This document shows, in pieces, positions 1-5,933 of a DNA stretch of 8,169 bases (positions are counted from its first letter, which is position 1; each line of letters opens with the position of its first letter). Location: assembly GCA_031259205.1 (NCBI GenBank), contig JAIRLS010000058.1:1-8169 (forward strand), read 5' to 3'. The notes beneath the pieces were generated by a model, which saw only the letters and a program-made list of their open reading frames with translations, searched no databases and was not told where the DNA came from. Source of the DNA: Bacteroidales bacterium. GTDB lineage: Bacteria; Bacteroidota; Bacteroidia; Bacteroidales; UBA4181. The position numbers were made by a program, and so were the translations under genes.

Positions 1-64
1 TGACGGGCAATGCACAAAACTGTGCCGTGTGCAGTATAATGGCAAAAGATTAACCGACGAATAG
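1..64 (+). other. Possible 3' end of an upstream plus-strand gene
   Basis: The terminator that follows points to a plus-strand gene ending here, but the frame cannot be fixed. The frame starting at base 2 stays open to TAG at 62-64 and would end in ...YNGKRLTDE. The frame starting at base 3 ends at TAA 51-53 (...CSIMAKD). Base 1 itself begins a TGA. I do not recognise either peptide tail. Sequence to the left of the window would settle it. Confidence 0.25.
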
Positions 65-70
65 AATAAA

Positions 71-112
71 GCGTGTAAACCGACATAACGAAGGTTTGCA
101 CGCTATTTTTTT
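71..112 (+). terminator. Rho-independent terminator of the upstream unit
   Basis: An 11-bp stem, with left arm at 71-81 (GCGTGTAAACC) and right arm at 93-103 (GGTTTGCACGC), pairs perfectly apart from one G-U wobble and has an 11-nt loop. It is followed at once by TATTTTTTT at 104-112. The U-tract lies only on the plus-strand side, so it ends a transcript entering from the left edge of the window. No A-run precedes the stem, so it would not work as a minus-strand terminator. Confidence 0.82.
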
Positions 113-217
113 GTGCAAAAACGGATGAGATAAACAATAGATGCTTTTTGTGACAACGATATACCGTCGAGGTATCTATCCCAGATATTCTGAAATATCT
201 TTCGGAGGTACGTTCTT

Positions 218-400
218 ATGCAACATCAGGATACTGGTAACCTTGATGTAATCCTAACCGCTTACGTTGCGCTGAACCAATTTCAATTCGAAAAACTCTT
301 TCGGGGCAATTCTATATATAGTTTTCCGCATGCGCAAAATGTTTTTTCGCATACTCACCGGTTATCCGGAAATACGCTGCAATACAAAAAGATACTATAA
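218..400 (+). CDS. Doubtful 60-aa ORF, function unknown
   Basis: In its favour, a GGAGGT sequence at 204-209 stands 8 nt before the ATG. That is a textbook Shine-Dalgarno element and unusual in this window, where the convincing genes lack strong ones. Against it, the 60-residue product has no recognisable domain, signal peptide or membrane segment. Its second half (SFPHAQNVFSHTHRLSGN...) has the mixed, low-complexity look of translated intergenic DNA, and no promoter box is visible upstream. It could be a short orphan peptide, the remnant of a decayed gene, or chance. Conservation of the reading frame in relatives would be the test. Confidence 0.2.
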   Translation: MQHQDTGNLDVILTAYVALNQFQFEKLFRGNSIYSFPHAQNVFSHTHRLSGNTLQYKKIL

Positions 401-524
401 GCCCGCCGAAAGCGCTTTCTTTTCCCGTTATGGGGTATCCGAAACGCAAAGGAGAAATATGTTTTGATTCCATTGCATTTACTTGTAAGAATTTGTTGTT
501 GATAAAAAGCCGTGCGTCTCTACA

Positions 525-548
525 TTCGTGCCTTCGCCCCTTCGTGCC
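525..548. repeat. 8-nt tandem repeat, three copies, at the addB 3' end
   Basis: TTCGTGCC (525-532), TTCGCCCC (533-540) and TTCGTGCC (541-548) form three direct copies of an 8-nt unit, with one difference in the middle copy. The array ends 1 nt before the stop codon of the AddB-like gene. It is short, but it is of the same kind as the larger tandem repeats right of the methyltransferase. Confidence 0.55.
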
Positions 549-549
549 T

Positions 550-3453
550 TTATTTCCTGCGGCAAAATTCCGCATAGAGGCAATACCGGCATTTCTTTAT
601 GTCGGAAGTTTGTGTAAACGGCGTATCGCTGAGAAACATTTCCGTCAGCAGGTCATTCAGTTCCTTCCGGAACTCGTCGGCCAGCGCGTAATAGTTGTCG
701 ACAGGCCGGCCGGCCAGACGGACGGACGGATCGAAGCTGTCGGAAAAGAGTTCCCGAATGACGTAGAGCGTCGGTGTAACGATTCGGACGGACGGATAAA
801 CGAGTCCGGTCATCATGGCATAGACGAAGGTTTGCATGGCCGCGTGGTGGTCGGTGTGGTCGCGGTCGAACAGTTGGGAAATGTCCGGAACGTTCCGGCC
901 GGCTTTGCCCGTTTTATAGTCGATGATGCGGAGGGCGGCGTTTTGCGTTTCCTCAAGGCGGTCGATGTATCCTCCCATATTGACGCTTACCGTCCGTCCG
1001 GCGACCAGCGGAACGGCCGTTTCAATCCGCTGTTCCAGACCGATAATTTTGAAAGGCGTTTCCCTGACGTCCGTTTCGATGATGCGACGCACATATTTCA
1101 GCAATACTTCCCTGATGATGATGTTTCGCCCGGATATATCGCTGTCGCTGATGCTTTCCGTGTGGAAAAAGAGTTCGGCGAAGGCTTCCAGCAGGGTTTT
1201 ATTGAGGCGTTCCCTGTCGTGCAGCAGTTGTGTCAAATCGTCGTGGGACACTTCTTTTCCGGTAAAGCCGGCGTACAGTTTTTCCATCATCCGGTGCAGC
1301 AGCAGGCCGAATATGGAAGGGTCTATTTCGTCCTTTATTTCGTCTTTCTGTTTCAGTTGTTCGATATATCTGAAATAAAACTGCATCCGGCAGTCGAGGT
1401 AGCAGTTGAGGGCGCTGGGCGAAAGCGTTGTTTTCCCTTCTTCCTGCAAGCAGTAGCGTTGCAGTATTTGCCGTACTTCTTCGGTGCGTTCTTTGACGAT
1501 TTCTCCTGTCCTGTCGGGGCGGATATCGAAGGTAAAATCGCGCATCAGCAGGTTGAACGCCGGTTCATAGCGTAACTGGCTGAGGAAGCGGCTCATCTCT
1601 CCCTGATTTTTTTCGGCGGGCGCCGAATTGTAAATAAGGTATACCTGCGACGCCCGTTGTATCAGGCGGTAAAAATTATATGCGCTTGCGGCGTCATGCT
1701 GTTCAAAGAGGGTGAGGCCGAAGCCTTTTCTCAAGTGATACGGGATGAAGGACGGGTTACGGCGAGGATTGGGAAAAATGCCTTCGTTCATGGAAAGGAT
1801 GATGACCGTGTCGAAATCGAGCGCGCGCGTTTCGAGTATTCCCATTATTTGCAGGCCTTTGACAGGTTCCCCGTTGAATGGGATTTTAACGGACGCCAGC
1901 ATTTGTCGCAACAATCGAATAAAGACCTTGATTTCCATGTTTTGCAGTTCTCCGTTACGGTCGTTTTCCGAAAGGGTATCGGCCATGCGCTGCAACGAAG
2001 TGTAGAACGTGTAAAGATATTCCGATGTGTACTGTTCGGCGGCGGTTGGTTCCCGGGTTTCGTCATTTTGGAGGTTTCCGGCAATTTCCGCTATGACGTC
2101 CATCATCCACAGCGTCAGTTCCTGCGCTCCCTTGCACGTCCCGAATATTTTCCGGAACAGGGGGTGGATGGTCAGTTCTTCAACCGGTATATAGACGCGG
2201 TTTCGTTCGGTCATCTGCCGGACGACGGTTGTTGCTGCCGTTCCCGCAACGCTCAATACATAGGGATGATGCAGCAAAGCGCTCACATCTCGGTGGTAAA
2301 AGCGGCCGGCAGCGGCATGGAGTTGCAGGGCGGCCAACCTCTCGAACAAACTGTGGGCGGGCGAATAGACAAAAGGATAGCCCATCGTGATGTTGATATC
2401 CCTTGTAGCGTCGACGCCTGTTTCGTTTTGAGGGATGGCGGAAAGCATCGGTAACAGCAGATGTTCGTCGGGAAGGACGACGGCCGTGCGGCTCCGGTCG
2501 GTTCCTTCCGTTTTCGGAAGACGGCTCAGGATTTGCGCCGCCACTTGCGTCTGTCCCGTTTCGGAAGGCACGGAGATCGCCGTTATTCTCTTGTCGTTGC
2601 CGGTAAGGTGTTGTGTGTCAAAGGTCTGTTCCTGCGGAAACATCTTGATGTTCTCCCTCAGGAAAACGCCCGCTTCGTGCCATTCGTGACGAATGTAATA
2701 TTCGTCCGTATCCCAGAAAAACAGCGCTTTTCCGGCTTTTTGCAGTATCTTGAGCATCTTCTTCTCGCATTTCGAGAGGAAGTTAAATCCTATGAAAACG
2801 TACTTTTCGCAGGATTGCCGGTAGCCGCCGTCCGCCAGTCGGACGGCTTCCCGCTGCATCATCCCTTCGTAAGCGATTGACTTCTCGCGTAAACGTTTTT
2901 TAAACGACAGATAAACCGGATGCAACGCTCCCCAAATAAGTGAAAAGTGCTCCTTGAGCGGGGCTTTCCCGTCATTAAACTCTTGCCAGAAAAGTCGGAT
3001 GGCTTCTTTCTGCGTTTCCGTAAGGTAATCGAAAAGCCGGTCGATTTCTTTGAGGTCGTGGATATTGCGGAAAATCTCCCCGGCGTCTATCAGGCTATCG
3101 TTGGCGTCGGTCAGGTTTTTGTCGATATCGTCGAAATCGTCCAGCAGCATGTCCCCCCAGAAATAAAATTCTTCAAAATTTTCATTTATGCGGGCATGTT
3201 CCCTGAATGCCTGATAGAGGATGAAGACCATCGTAAGCCTGTCGGCGGTTGTCCATCCGGTAATTTCTTCCATCAGCAGGCGGATGGAGCGGAAAGCGGG
3301 CGCCCAAACCGGCCTGTCTGCCAGTTCCGCCAGATATTTTTTGAAAAACAGGCCTGCCCGGATATTCGGGAATACAATGCAAAAATGCTGTAAACGTTCG
3401 CCATAAGTGCGATGCAGGTATTCAGCCGTTTCTTCGAGGAATCCTTTTCCCAT
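550..3453 (-). CDS. AddB-like PD-(D/E)XK nuclease with Fe-S cluster motif
   Basis: This 967-aa protein resembles the AddB (RexB) subunit of AddAB helicase-nucleases, which process double-strand DNA ends for RecA-dependent repair. Residues 531-563 carry the family signature around LETRALDFDTVIILSMNEGIFP. The C-terminal RecB-type nuclease domain shows H720 (GLLLHRMMEKL), D831, D845-Y846-K847 (IIDYKTG) and Q874/Y878. Four cysteines fit the AddB iron-sulphur staple: C688 (YLDC) before the domain, and C955, C958 and C964 (C-x2-C-x5-C) three residues from the end. The N-terminus (FPNIRAGLFFKKYL, about 28-41) has no Walker A GKT, so ATP-driven unwinding is probably left to an AddA partner, which is not in this window. 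I chose the ATG at 3453 because it overlaps the mutL stop as TGATG. An upstream in-frame ATG would add 28 unconvincing residues inside mutL. It is the last gene of the operon. The nuclease assignment is strong; the name AddB rests on overall pattern. Confidence 0.88.
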   Translation of the reverse strand: MGKGFLEETAEYLHRTYGERLQHFCIVFPNIRAGLFFKKYLAELADRPVWAPAFRSIRLLMEEITGWTTADRLTMVFILYQAFREHARINENFEEFYFWGDMLLDDFDDIDKNLTDANDSLIDAGEIFRNIHDLKEIDRLFDYLTETQKEAIRLFWQEFNDGKAPLKEHFSLIWGALHPVYLSFKKRLREKSIAYEGMMQREAVRLADGGYRQSCEKYVFIGFNFLSKCEKKMLKILQKAGKALFFWDTDEYYIRHEWHEAGVFLRENIKMFPQEQTFDTQHLTGNDKRITAISVPSETGQTQVAAQILSRLPKTEGTDRSRTAVVLPDEHLLLPMLSAIPQNETGVDATRDINITMGYPFVYSPAHSLFERLAALQLHAAAGRFYHRDVSALLHHPYVLSVAGTAATTVVRQMTERNRVYIPVEELTIHPLFRKIFGTCKGAQELTLWMMDVIAEIAGNLQNDETREPTAAEQYTSEYLYTFYTSLQRMADTLSENDRNGELQNMEIKVFIRLLRQMLASVKIPFNGEPVKGLQIMGILETRALDFDTVIILSMNEGIFPNPRRNPSFIPYHLRKGFGLTLFEQHDAASAYNFYRLIQRASQVYLIYNSAPAEKNQGEMSRFLSQLRYEPAFNLLMRDFTFDIRPDRTGEIVKERTEEVRQILQRYCLQEEGKTTLSPSALNCYLDCRMQFYFRYIEQLKQKDEIKDEIDPSIFGLLLHRMMEKLYAGFTGKEVSHDDLTQLLHDRERLNKTLLEAFAELFFHTESISDSDISGRNIIIREVLLKYVRRIIETDVRETPFKIIGLEQRIETAVPLVAGRTVSVNMGGYIDRLEETQNAALRIIDYKTGKAGRNVPDISQLFDRDHTDHHAAMQTFVYAMMTGLVYPSVRIVTPTLYVIRELFSDSFDPSVRLAGRPVDNYYALADEFRKELNDLLTEMFLSDTPFTQTSDIKKCRYCLYAEFCRRK

Positions 3454-5240
3454 CACTCGAAGAAATGGAGGATTTCTTCCGTGGAGACGACGTGCATGAC
3501 CGGTTTTCCTGTGGGCGAATAGTTGGGTGTTTCGCAAACGAACAGTTTTTCGACCATGTGGCTCATTTCTTCTCCGGTAAGGAGGGTATTGTATGCGATG
3601 GCCGATTCTTGCGCCAGCAGAGCGGACAGGTGTTCGTAATAATTGTCGAACGGGTTGTTTTCGTTGTGGCGGAACTCATCCAGCAGCCGGCGGAAGGTCA
3701 TGCCCGGGTTCTTGTTGCCCGTTTCCGGCGGATGACCGTGCAGGCTCACCTTGCCGTCTTCTGCCGGTCGTATATCGAAGCCCAGGCGGGCAAAGTCGTC
3801 TTTCAGTTCCGTCCACAGCATCATTTCGTCGGGCGACAGCTCTATCTGTTCCGGAAAAAGGCTTTGCTGGCTGAAAGGATGGTTGTTCCCCGTCTGCGCC
3901 CTGTACTGTTCGAAGAGTATCCGTTCGTGCGCCCGTTTCTGGTCGATGATGACCAGCCCCGATTTCACTGCCGTGAGGATATATCGTCCTTTCAGTTGCA
4001 GGAAGGCGTTTACGGTTCCCTGCGGCGCGTCTGTTTTCTCTTCGGCAAACAATTGTTCCTGCCGGCCTTCGTTTTCAAAGTCTTCGTACAGTTTTTCCCA
4101 TTGCTGGGGAACAGGCTGCGAATGAGGCTCCGTATTGAACGGGTTGTAATGCGGATCGACGTGGACCTGAGGGATCCGCACTTGCGTGTCGGGACGCAAC
4201 ACGGGAATCTTCAACGCAGGATCAACTTCAAAATCAATGGTCGGTACGGCGTTGTACTTGCCGAGCGACTGTTTTATCGCACTGTTGAGGAACTGGAATA
4301 TCGCTCTTTCGTCTTCAAACTTCACTTCGGTTTTCGCCGGATGAATGTTGATGTCAATGGATTCGGACGGCACCTCCAGATAGATAAAGTAGCCCGGCAC
4401 ATATCCGGGCGGGATGAGTCCTTCGTAAGCCTGCATCACCGCTTTGTGCAGGTATGGGTGTTTGATGAACCGCCGGTTGGCAAAAAAATACTGTTCGCCC
4501 ATGGATTTTTTGGCAAATTCCGGCAAGCAGACGTAGCCGCTGATTTTTACCAGTACGGTATCCGTTTCAACGGGCAGCAGCGACTGGTTGATCGCTTTTC
4601 CGAACAGATGAATGATTCTTTGTCGCAAATTTGAAACCGGCAGCGAAAAGATTTCCGTATCGTTGTTTTTGATCGTGAAAGCGATGTTTTCGTTTACCAG
4701 TGCGATTCTTTTAAATTCGTTGAGCAGGTGGTGAAGTTCCGTACTGTCTGCTTTAAGAAATTTACGTCGGGCGGGGATGTTAAAGAACAGGTTTTTCACG
4801 GTAAAGATGCTGCCGTTATCGCACTGTACCGGTTCCTGTCCCGTCACCTGTGAAGCGGCGATGTCCACTTGCGTGCCGAGTTCGTCGCCACTGCGTTTGG
4901 TACGCAGTTGCACTTCGGCGATGGCAGCGACAGACGCCAGCGCTTCACCTCTGAATCCCATCGTATGCAAGGAAAAGAGGTCTTTTGCTTCGCGTATCTT
5001 GGATGTCGCATGACGTTCGAAGGACAAACGCGCATCTGTTTCGGACATGCCGCATCCGTTGTCGATGATCTGTATTTGTGTCCGGCCTGCGTCTTTCAGG
5101 ATAATTTTCACTTGCGTCGCTCCTGCGTCAATGGCGTTTTCCACCAACTCTTTCAGTACCGACGCCGGACGCTGTATCACTTCGCCGGCGGCTATCTGAT
5201 TGGCAACCGAGTCGGGAAGAAGTTTGATAATGTCGGTCAT
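3453..5240 (-). CDS. mutL: DNA mismatch repair protein MutL
   Basis: At 595 aa this is a full-length MutL, the ATPase that couples MutS mismatch recognition to strand removal. The GHKL ATPase motifs are intact: E34-N35 in ELVENAIDAGAT, D60-N-G-C-G-M (60-65), TSKI (79-82) and GFRGEAL (95-101). The DINIHPAKTEVKF transducer motif lies at 296-308. A variable proline-rich linker at about 335-405 includes QEQLF (394-398), a weak beta-clamp-like motif, and leads to the dimerisation domain. The usual endonuclease motif DQHA-x2-E-x4-E reads DQKRAHERILFE (433-444). The acidic positions D433, E439 and E444 are kept, but His and Ala are replaced by Lys and Arg. No CPHGRP is seen near the C-terminus (CETPNYSPTGKP instead). 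Nick-making activity is therefore doubtful. The gene starts 5 nt after the small membrane-protein gene, with AGG as a minimal ribosome-binding site. Confidence 0.97.
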   Translation of the reverse strand: MTDIIKLLPDSVANQIAAGEVIQRPASVLKELVENAIDAGATQVKIILKDAGRTQIQIIDNGCGMSETDARLSFERHATSKIREAKDLFSLHTMGFRGEALASVAAIAEVQLRTKRSGDELGTQVDIAASQVTGQEPVQCDNGSIFTVKNLFFNIPARRKFLKADSTELHHLLNEFKRIALVNENIAFTIKNNDTEIFSLPVSNLRQRIIHLFGKAINQSLLPVETDTVLVKISGYVCLPEFAKKSMGEQYFFANRRFIKHPYLHKAVMQAYEGLIPPGYVPGYFIYLEVPSESIDINIHPAKTEVKFEDERAIFQFLNSAIKQSLGKYNAVPTIDFEVDPALKIPVLRPDTQVRIPQVHVDPHYNPFNTEPHSQPVPQQWEKLYEDFENEGRQEQLFAEEKTDAPQGTVNAFLQLKGRYILTAVKSGLVIIDQKRAHERILFEQYRAQTGNNHPFSQQSLFPEQIELSPDEMMLWTELKDDFARLGFDIRPAEDGKVSLHGHPPETGNKNPGMTFRRLLDEFRHNENNPFDNYYEHLSALLAQESAIAYNTLLTGEEMSHMVEKLFVCETPNYSPTGKPVMHVVSTEEILHFFE

Positions 5241-5245
5241 CGCCT

Positions 5246-5548
5246 TTATTTGGTGAGAAACATTACGAATTTATCGATTCTCGGAAAAAGAATCCATACA
5301 AAAAAAATCGCAAGAGATAAAAACACGATCCACCGTATCAACGAACCTTTTACCAGTTGATTCCTGCGCCGGGAACTTTCGTACAAAAAACCTCTTCGCA
5401 GGTTGATGCGGGGACGTTTGTTGTCTTTTTTAGCTTCGGCGTCGTCCTGCATCTTTTTCAACCTTTCCTTCCGCTCATCGTAATACAGCGGCGTATAATT
5501 GAACTGCTTCGGCTTAGGCATCCGAAACGGATTATATATCATTGCCAT
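5246..5548 (-). CDS. Small single-pass membrane protein, first gene of mutL operon
   Basis: This 100-aa protein is the operon's first gene. Its N-terminal half is strongly charged (PKPKQFNYTPLYYDERKERLKKMQDD, residues 11-36, then RPRINLRRG at 45-53). A basic stretch, RRRNQLVKG, comes next, followed by one hydrophobic segment (IRWIVFLSLAIFFVWIL, about 71-87) and a short tail. The positive charges before the segment predict a cytoplasmic N-terminus and inner-membrane anchoring. There is no signal peptide or catalytic motif. From memory, similar FNYxPxYYD proteins sit beside mutL in other Bacteroidota, which supports a real gene; the function is unknown. Starts at M1 (5548) or M3 (5542) are both possible. 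M1 lies about 22 nt from the predicted transcription start. Only 5 nt separate its stop from mutL, so the two must be co-transcribed. Confidence 0.85.
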   Translation of the reverse strand: MAMIYNPFRMPKPKQFNYTPLYYDERKERLKKMQDDAEAKKDNKRPRINLRRGFLYESSRRRNQLVKGSLIRWIVFLSLAIFFVWILFPRIDKFVMFLTK

Positions 5549-5577
5549 GAGAAATTACTATTTATATGGTTTGACTG

Positions 5578-5607
5578 CAAAGATAACGTAAAATTATGAA
5601 TTTTCAA
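5578..5607 (-). promoter_or_regulatory. Bacteroidota-type promoter of the mutL operon
   Basis: Read on the minus strand, TATCTTTG (5585-5578) is an exact match to the Bacteroidota -7 box TAnnTTTG. A TTG at 5607-5605 stands 19 nt upstream, the right distance for the -33 element. Transcription would begin near 5571, giving a leader of about 20 nt before the ATG at 5548. The assignment follows the published consensus for the primary sigma factor of this phylum; the start site is inferred. Confidence 0.75.
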
Positions 5608-5629
5608 TTTCCGGTTTTCAATTCATAAT
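5593..5629. repeat. Inverted repeat overlapping the mutL-operon -33 region
   Basis: ATTATGAATT (5593-5602) and AATTCATAAT (5620-5629) are perfect 10-bp inverted arms with a 17-nt centre. The direct repeat TTTTCAATT (5601-5609 and 5615-5623) is interleaved with them. The left arm ends 2 nt short of the -33 TTG, so a protein bound here could affect the promoter. The arms are pure A+T except for one G or C each, so chance or intergenic drift is also possible. Confidence 0.4.
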
Positions 5630-5757
5630 ATAATACTTCAATCGTTGAATGTAATTACATAATTTTCAGAATTTTCAGAATTCAATCCATCTTCATTTCT
5701 TCGTTTCCAATTCTTACATGATAACGATTTTTTTAACGGAAAAACAAAAATATTATT

Positions 5758-5765
5758 TACCTTTG
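5758..5765 (+). promoter_or_regulatory. Bacteroidota-type -7 box for the methyltransferase unit
   Basis: TACCTTTG is an exact TAnnTTTG match on the plus strand. No clear TTG lies 19-21 nt upstream; that position holds T-rich sequence followed by AACGG, so the -33 element is weak. Transcription would begin near 5772, leaving a leader of about 160 nt before the methyltransferase ATG. That is long for this phylum and suggests a regulatory leader or a leader peptide. Confidence 0.6.
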
Positions 5766-5783
5766 CCGCTAAACATTTGCAAA

Positions 5784-5933
5784 ATGATTTTTAATTCAAA
5801 TTCAAGGCAAAAAGTTTTTTCCCCACATGCGAAAATATTTTCCCCTGTGGCAGAAGGTATTTCCCCTAAAGACCAATACACAAACACGGTCAGTGTCTTT
5901 AGACCTGACCGTGTTTATCTGAATAATTCATAA
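5784..5933 (+). CDS. Possible 49-aa leader peptide before the methyltransferase
   Basis: This ORF starts about 12 nt after the predicted transcription start. Its TAA (5931-5933) shares a base with the methyltransferase ATG (TAATG), the arrangement of translational coupling. The product shows a 7-residue periodicity (VFSPHAK, IFSPVAE, GISPKDQ), which only mirrors the 21-nt DNA repeat beneath it. The hairpin at 5882-5918 lies inside its last third. The frame is also open upstream to an ATG at 5718, but that start precedes the promoter. No domain is recognisable. It may be a real leader peptide, or chance reading through a structured untranslated leader; the second is at least as likely. Confidence 0.25.
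   Translation: MIFNSNSRQKVFSPHAKIFSPVAEGISPKDQYTNTVSVFRPDRVYLNNS
5818..5866 (+). repeat. Three TTTCCCC boxes with exact 21-nt period
   Basis: TTTCCCC occurs with its C-runs starting at 5821, 5842 and 5863, exactly 21 nt apart, which is two turns of B-form DNA. The 14-nt spacers differ from one another, apart from some A+T-rich similarity before boxes two and three. The array lies within the predicted leader, downstream of the -7 box. It looks like an iterated binding site on DNA or RNA, or a decayed tandem duplication. Confidence 0.6.
5882..5918. repeat. Hairpin copy 1, upstream of the methyltransferase
   Basis: AAACACGGTCAG (5882-5893) pairs perfectly with CTGACCGTGTTT (5905-5916). Inside, GTC (5895-5897) can pair with GAC (5902-5904) around a TTTA loop, with T5894 bulged. 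The hairpin ends about 16 nt before the methyltransferase ATG, inside the predicted leader. Only TTTAT follows on the plus strand, so it is a poor intrinsic terminator; an attenuator, an RNA-protecting stem or a mobile palindrome fits better. A related copy follows the gene at 6764-6796. Confidence 0.75.

Larger units (their letters stand above)
113..549. other. Intergenic region, little recognisable content
   Basis: This stretch separates the left-hand terminator from the end of the minus-strand repair operon. It holds a small hairpin (AGATATT at 183-189 pairing with AATATCT at 194-200), a GGAGGT box at 204-209 before a doubtful ORF, a 12-bp palindrome GAAAGCGCTTTC at 408-419, and a short tandem repeat at 525-548. 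I found no TAnnTTTG promoter box on the plus strand, and no convincing stem plus U-tract that would terminate the minus-strand operon. Confidence 0.5.
5549..5783. other. Divergent intergenic region, A+T-rich
   Basis: This region lies between the minus-strand repair operon and the plus-strand methyltransferase unit and carries a promoter for each, listed separately. In the middle are a 10-bp inverted repeat (5593-5602 with 5620-5629), a direct repeat TTTTCAATT (5601-5609 and 5615-5623), the small palindrome TTCAA-TCG-TTGAA (5637-5649), and two tandem copies of ATTTTCAGA (5662-5679). I see no credible coding sequence in 5549-5783. Confidence 0.55.

Noticed and set aside
408..419. Palindrome GAAAGCGCTTTC as terminator of the repair operon
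   Set aside because: With a loop allowed it leaves only a 4-bp stem, and on the minus strand it is not followed by a T-run.
312..575. 87-codon minus-strand frame at the end of the repair operon
   Set aside because: It overlaps the AddB-like stop out of frame and consists largely of intergenic and repeat sequence, with no domain.
430..1575. 381-codon plus-strand frame
   Set aside because: It lies opposite the AddB-like gene, shows no domain, and exists because the antisense of a G+C-rich coding frame is short of stops.
1657..2454. 265-codon plus-strand frame
   Set aside because: It is antisense to the AddB-like gene with no recognisable protein features; the minus-strand gene has clear family motifs across this stretch.
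3454..3537. Longer AddB-like start at 3537
   Set aside because: It would add 28 residues inside mutL rich in His and Arg and unlike the family; the TGATG overlap at 3453 is a better start.
3465..4634. 389-codon plus-strand frame
   Set aside because: It is antisense to mutL, whose conserved motifs cover both ends of the region.
5718..5783. Upstream extension of the 49-aa leader ORF to ATG 5718
   Set aside because: This start lies before the TAnnTTTG promoter box at 5758-5765, so it would not be on the predicted transcript.
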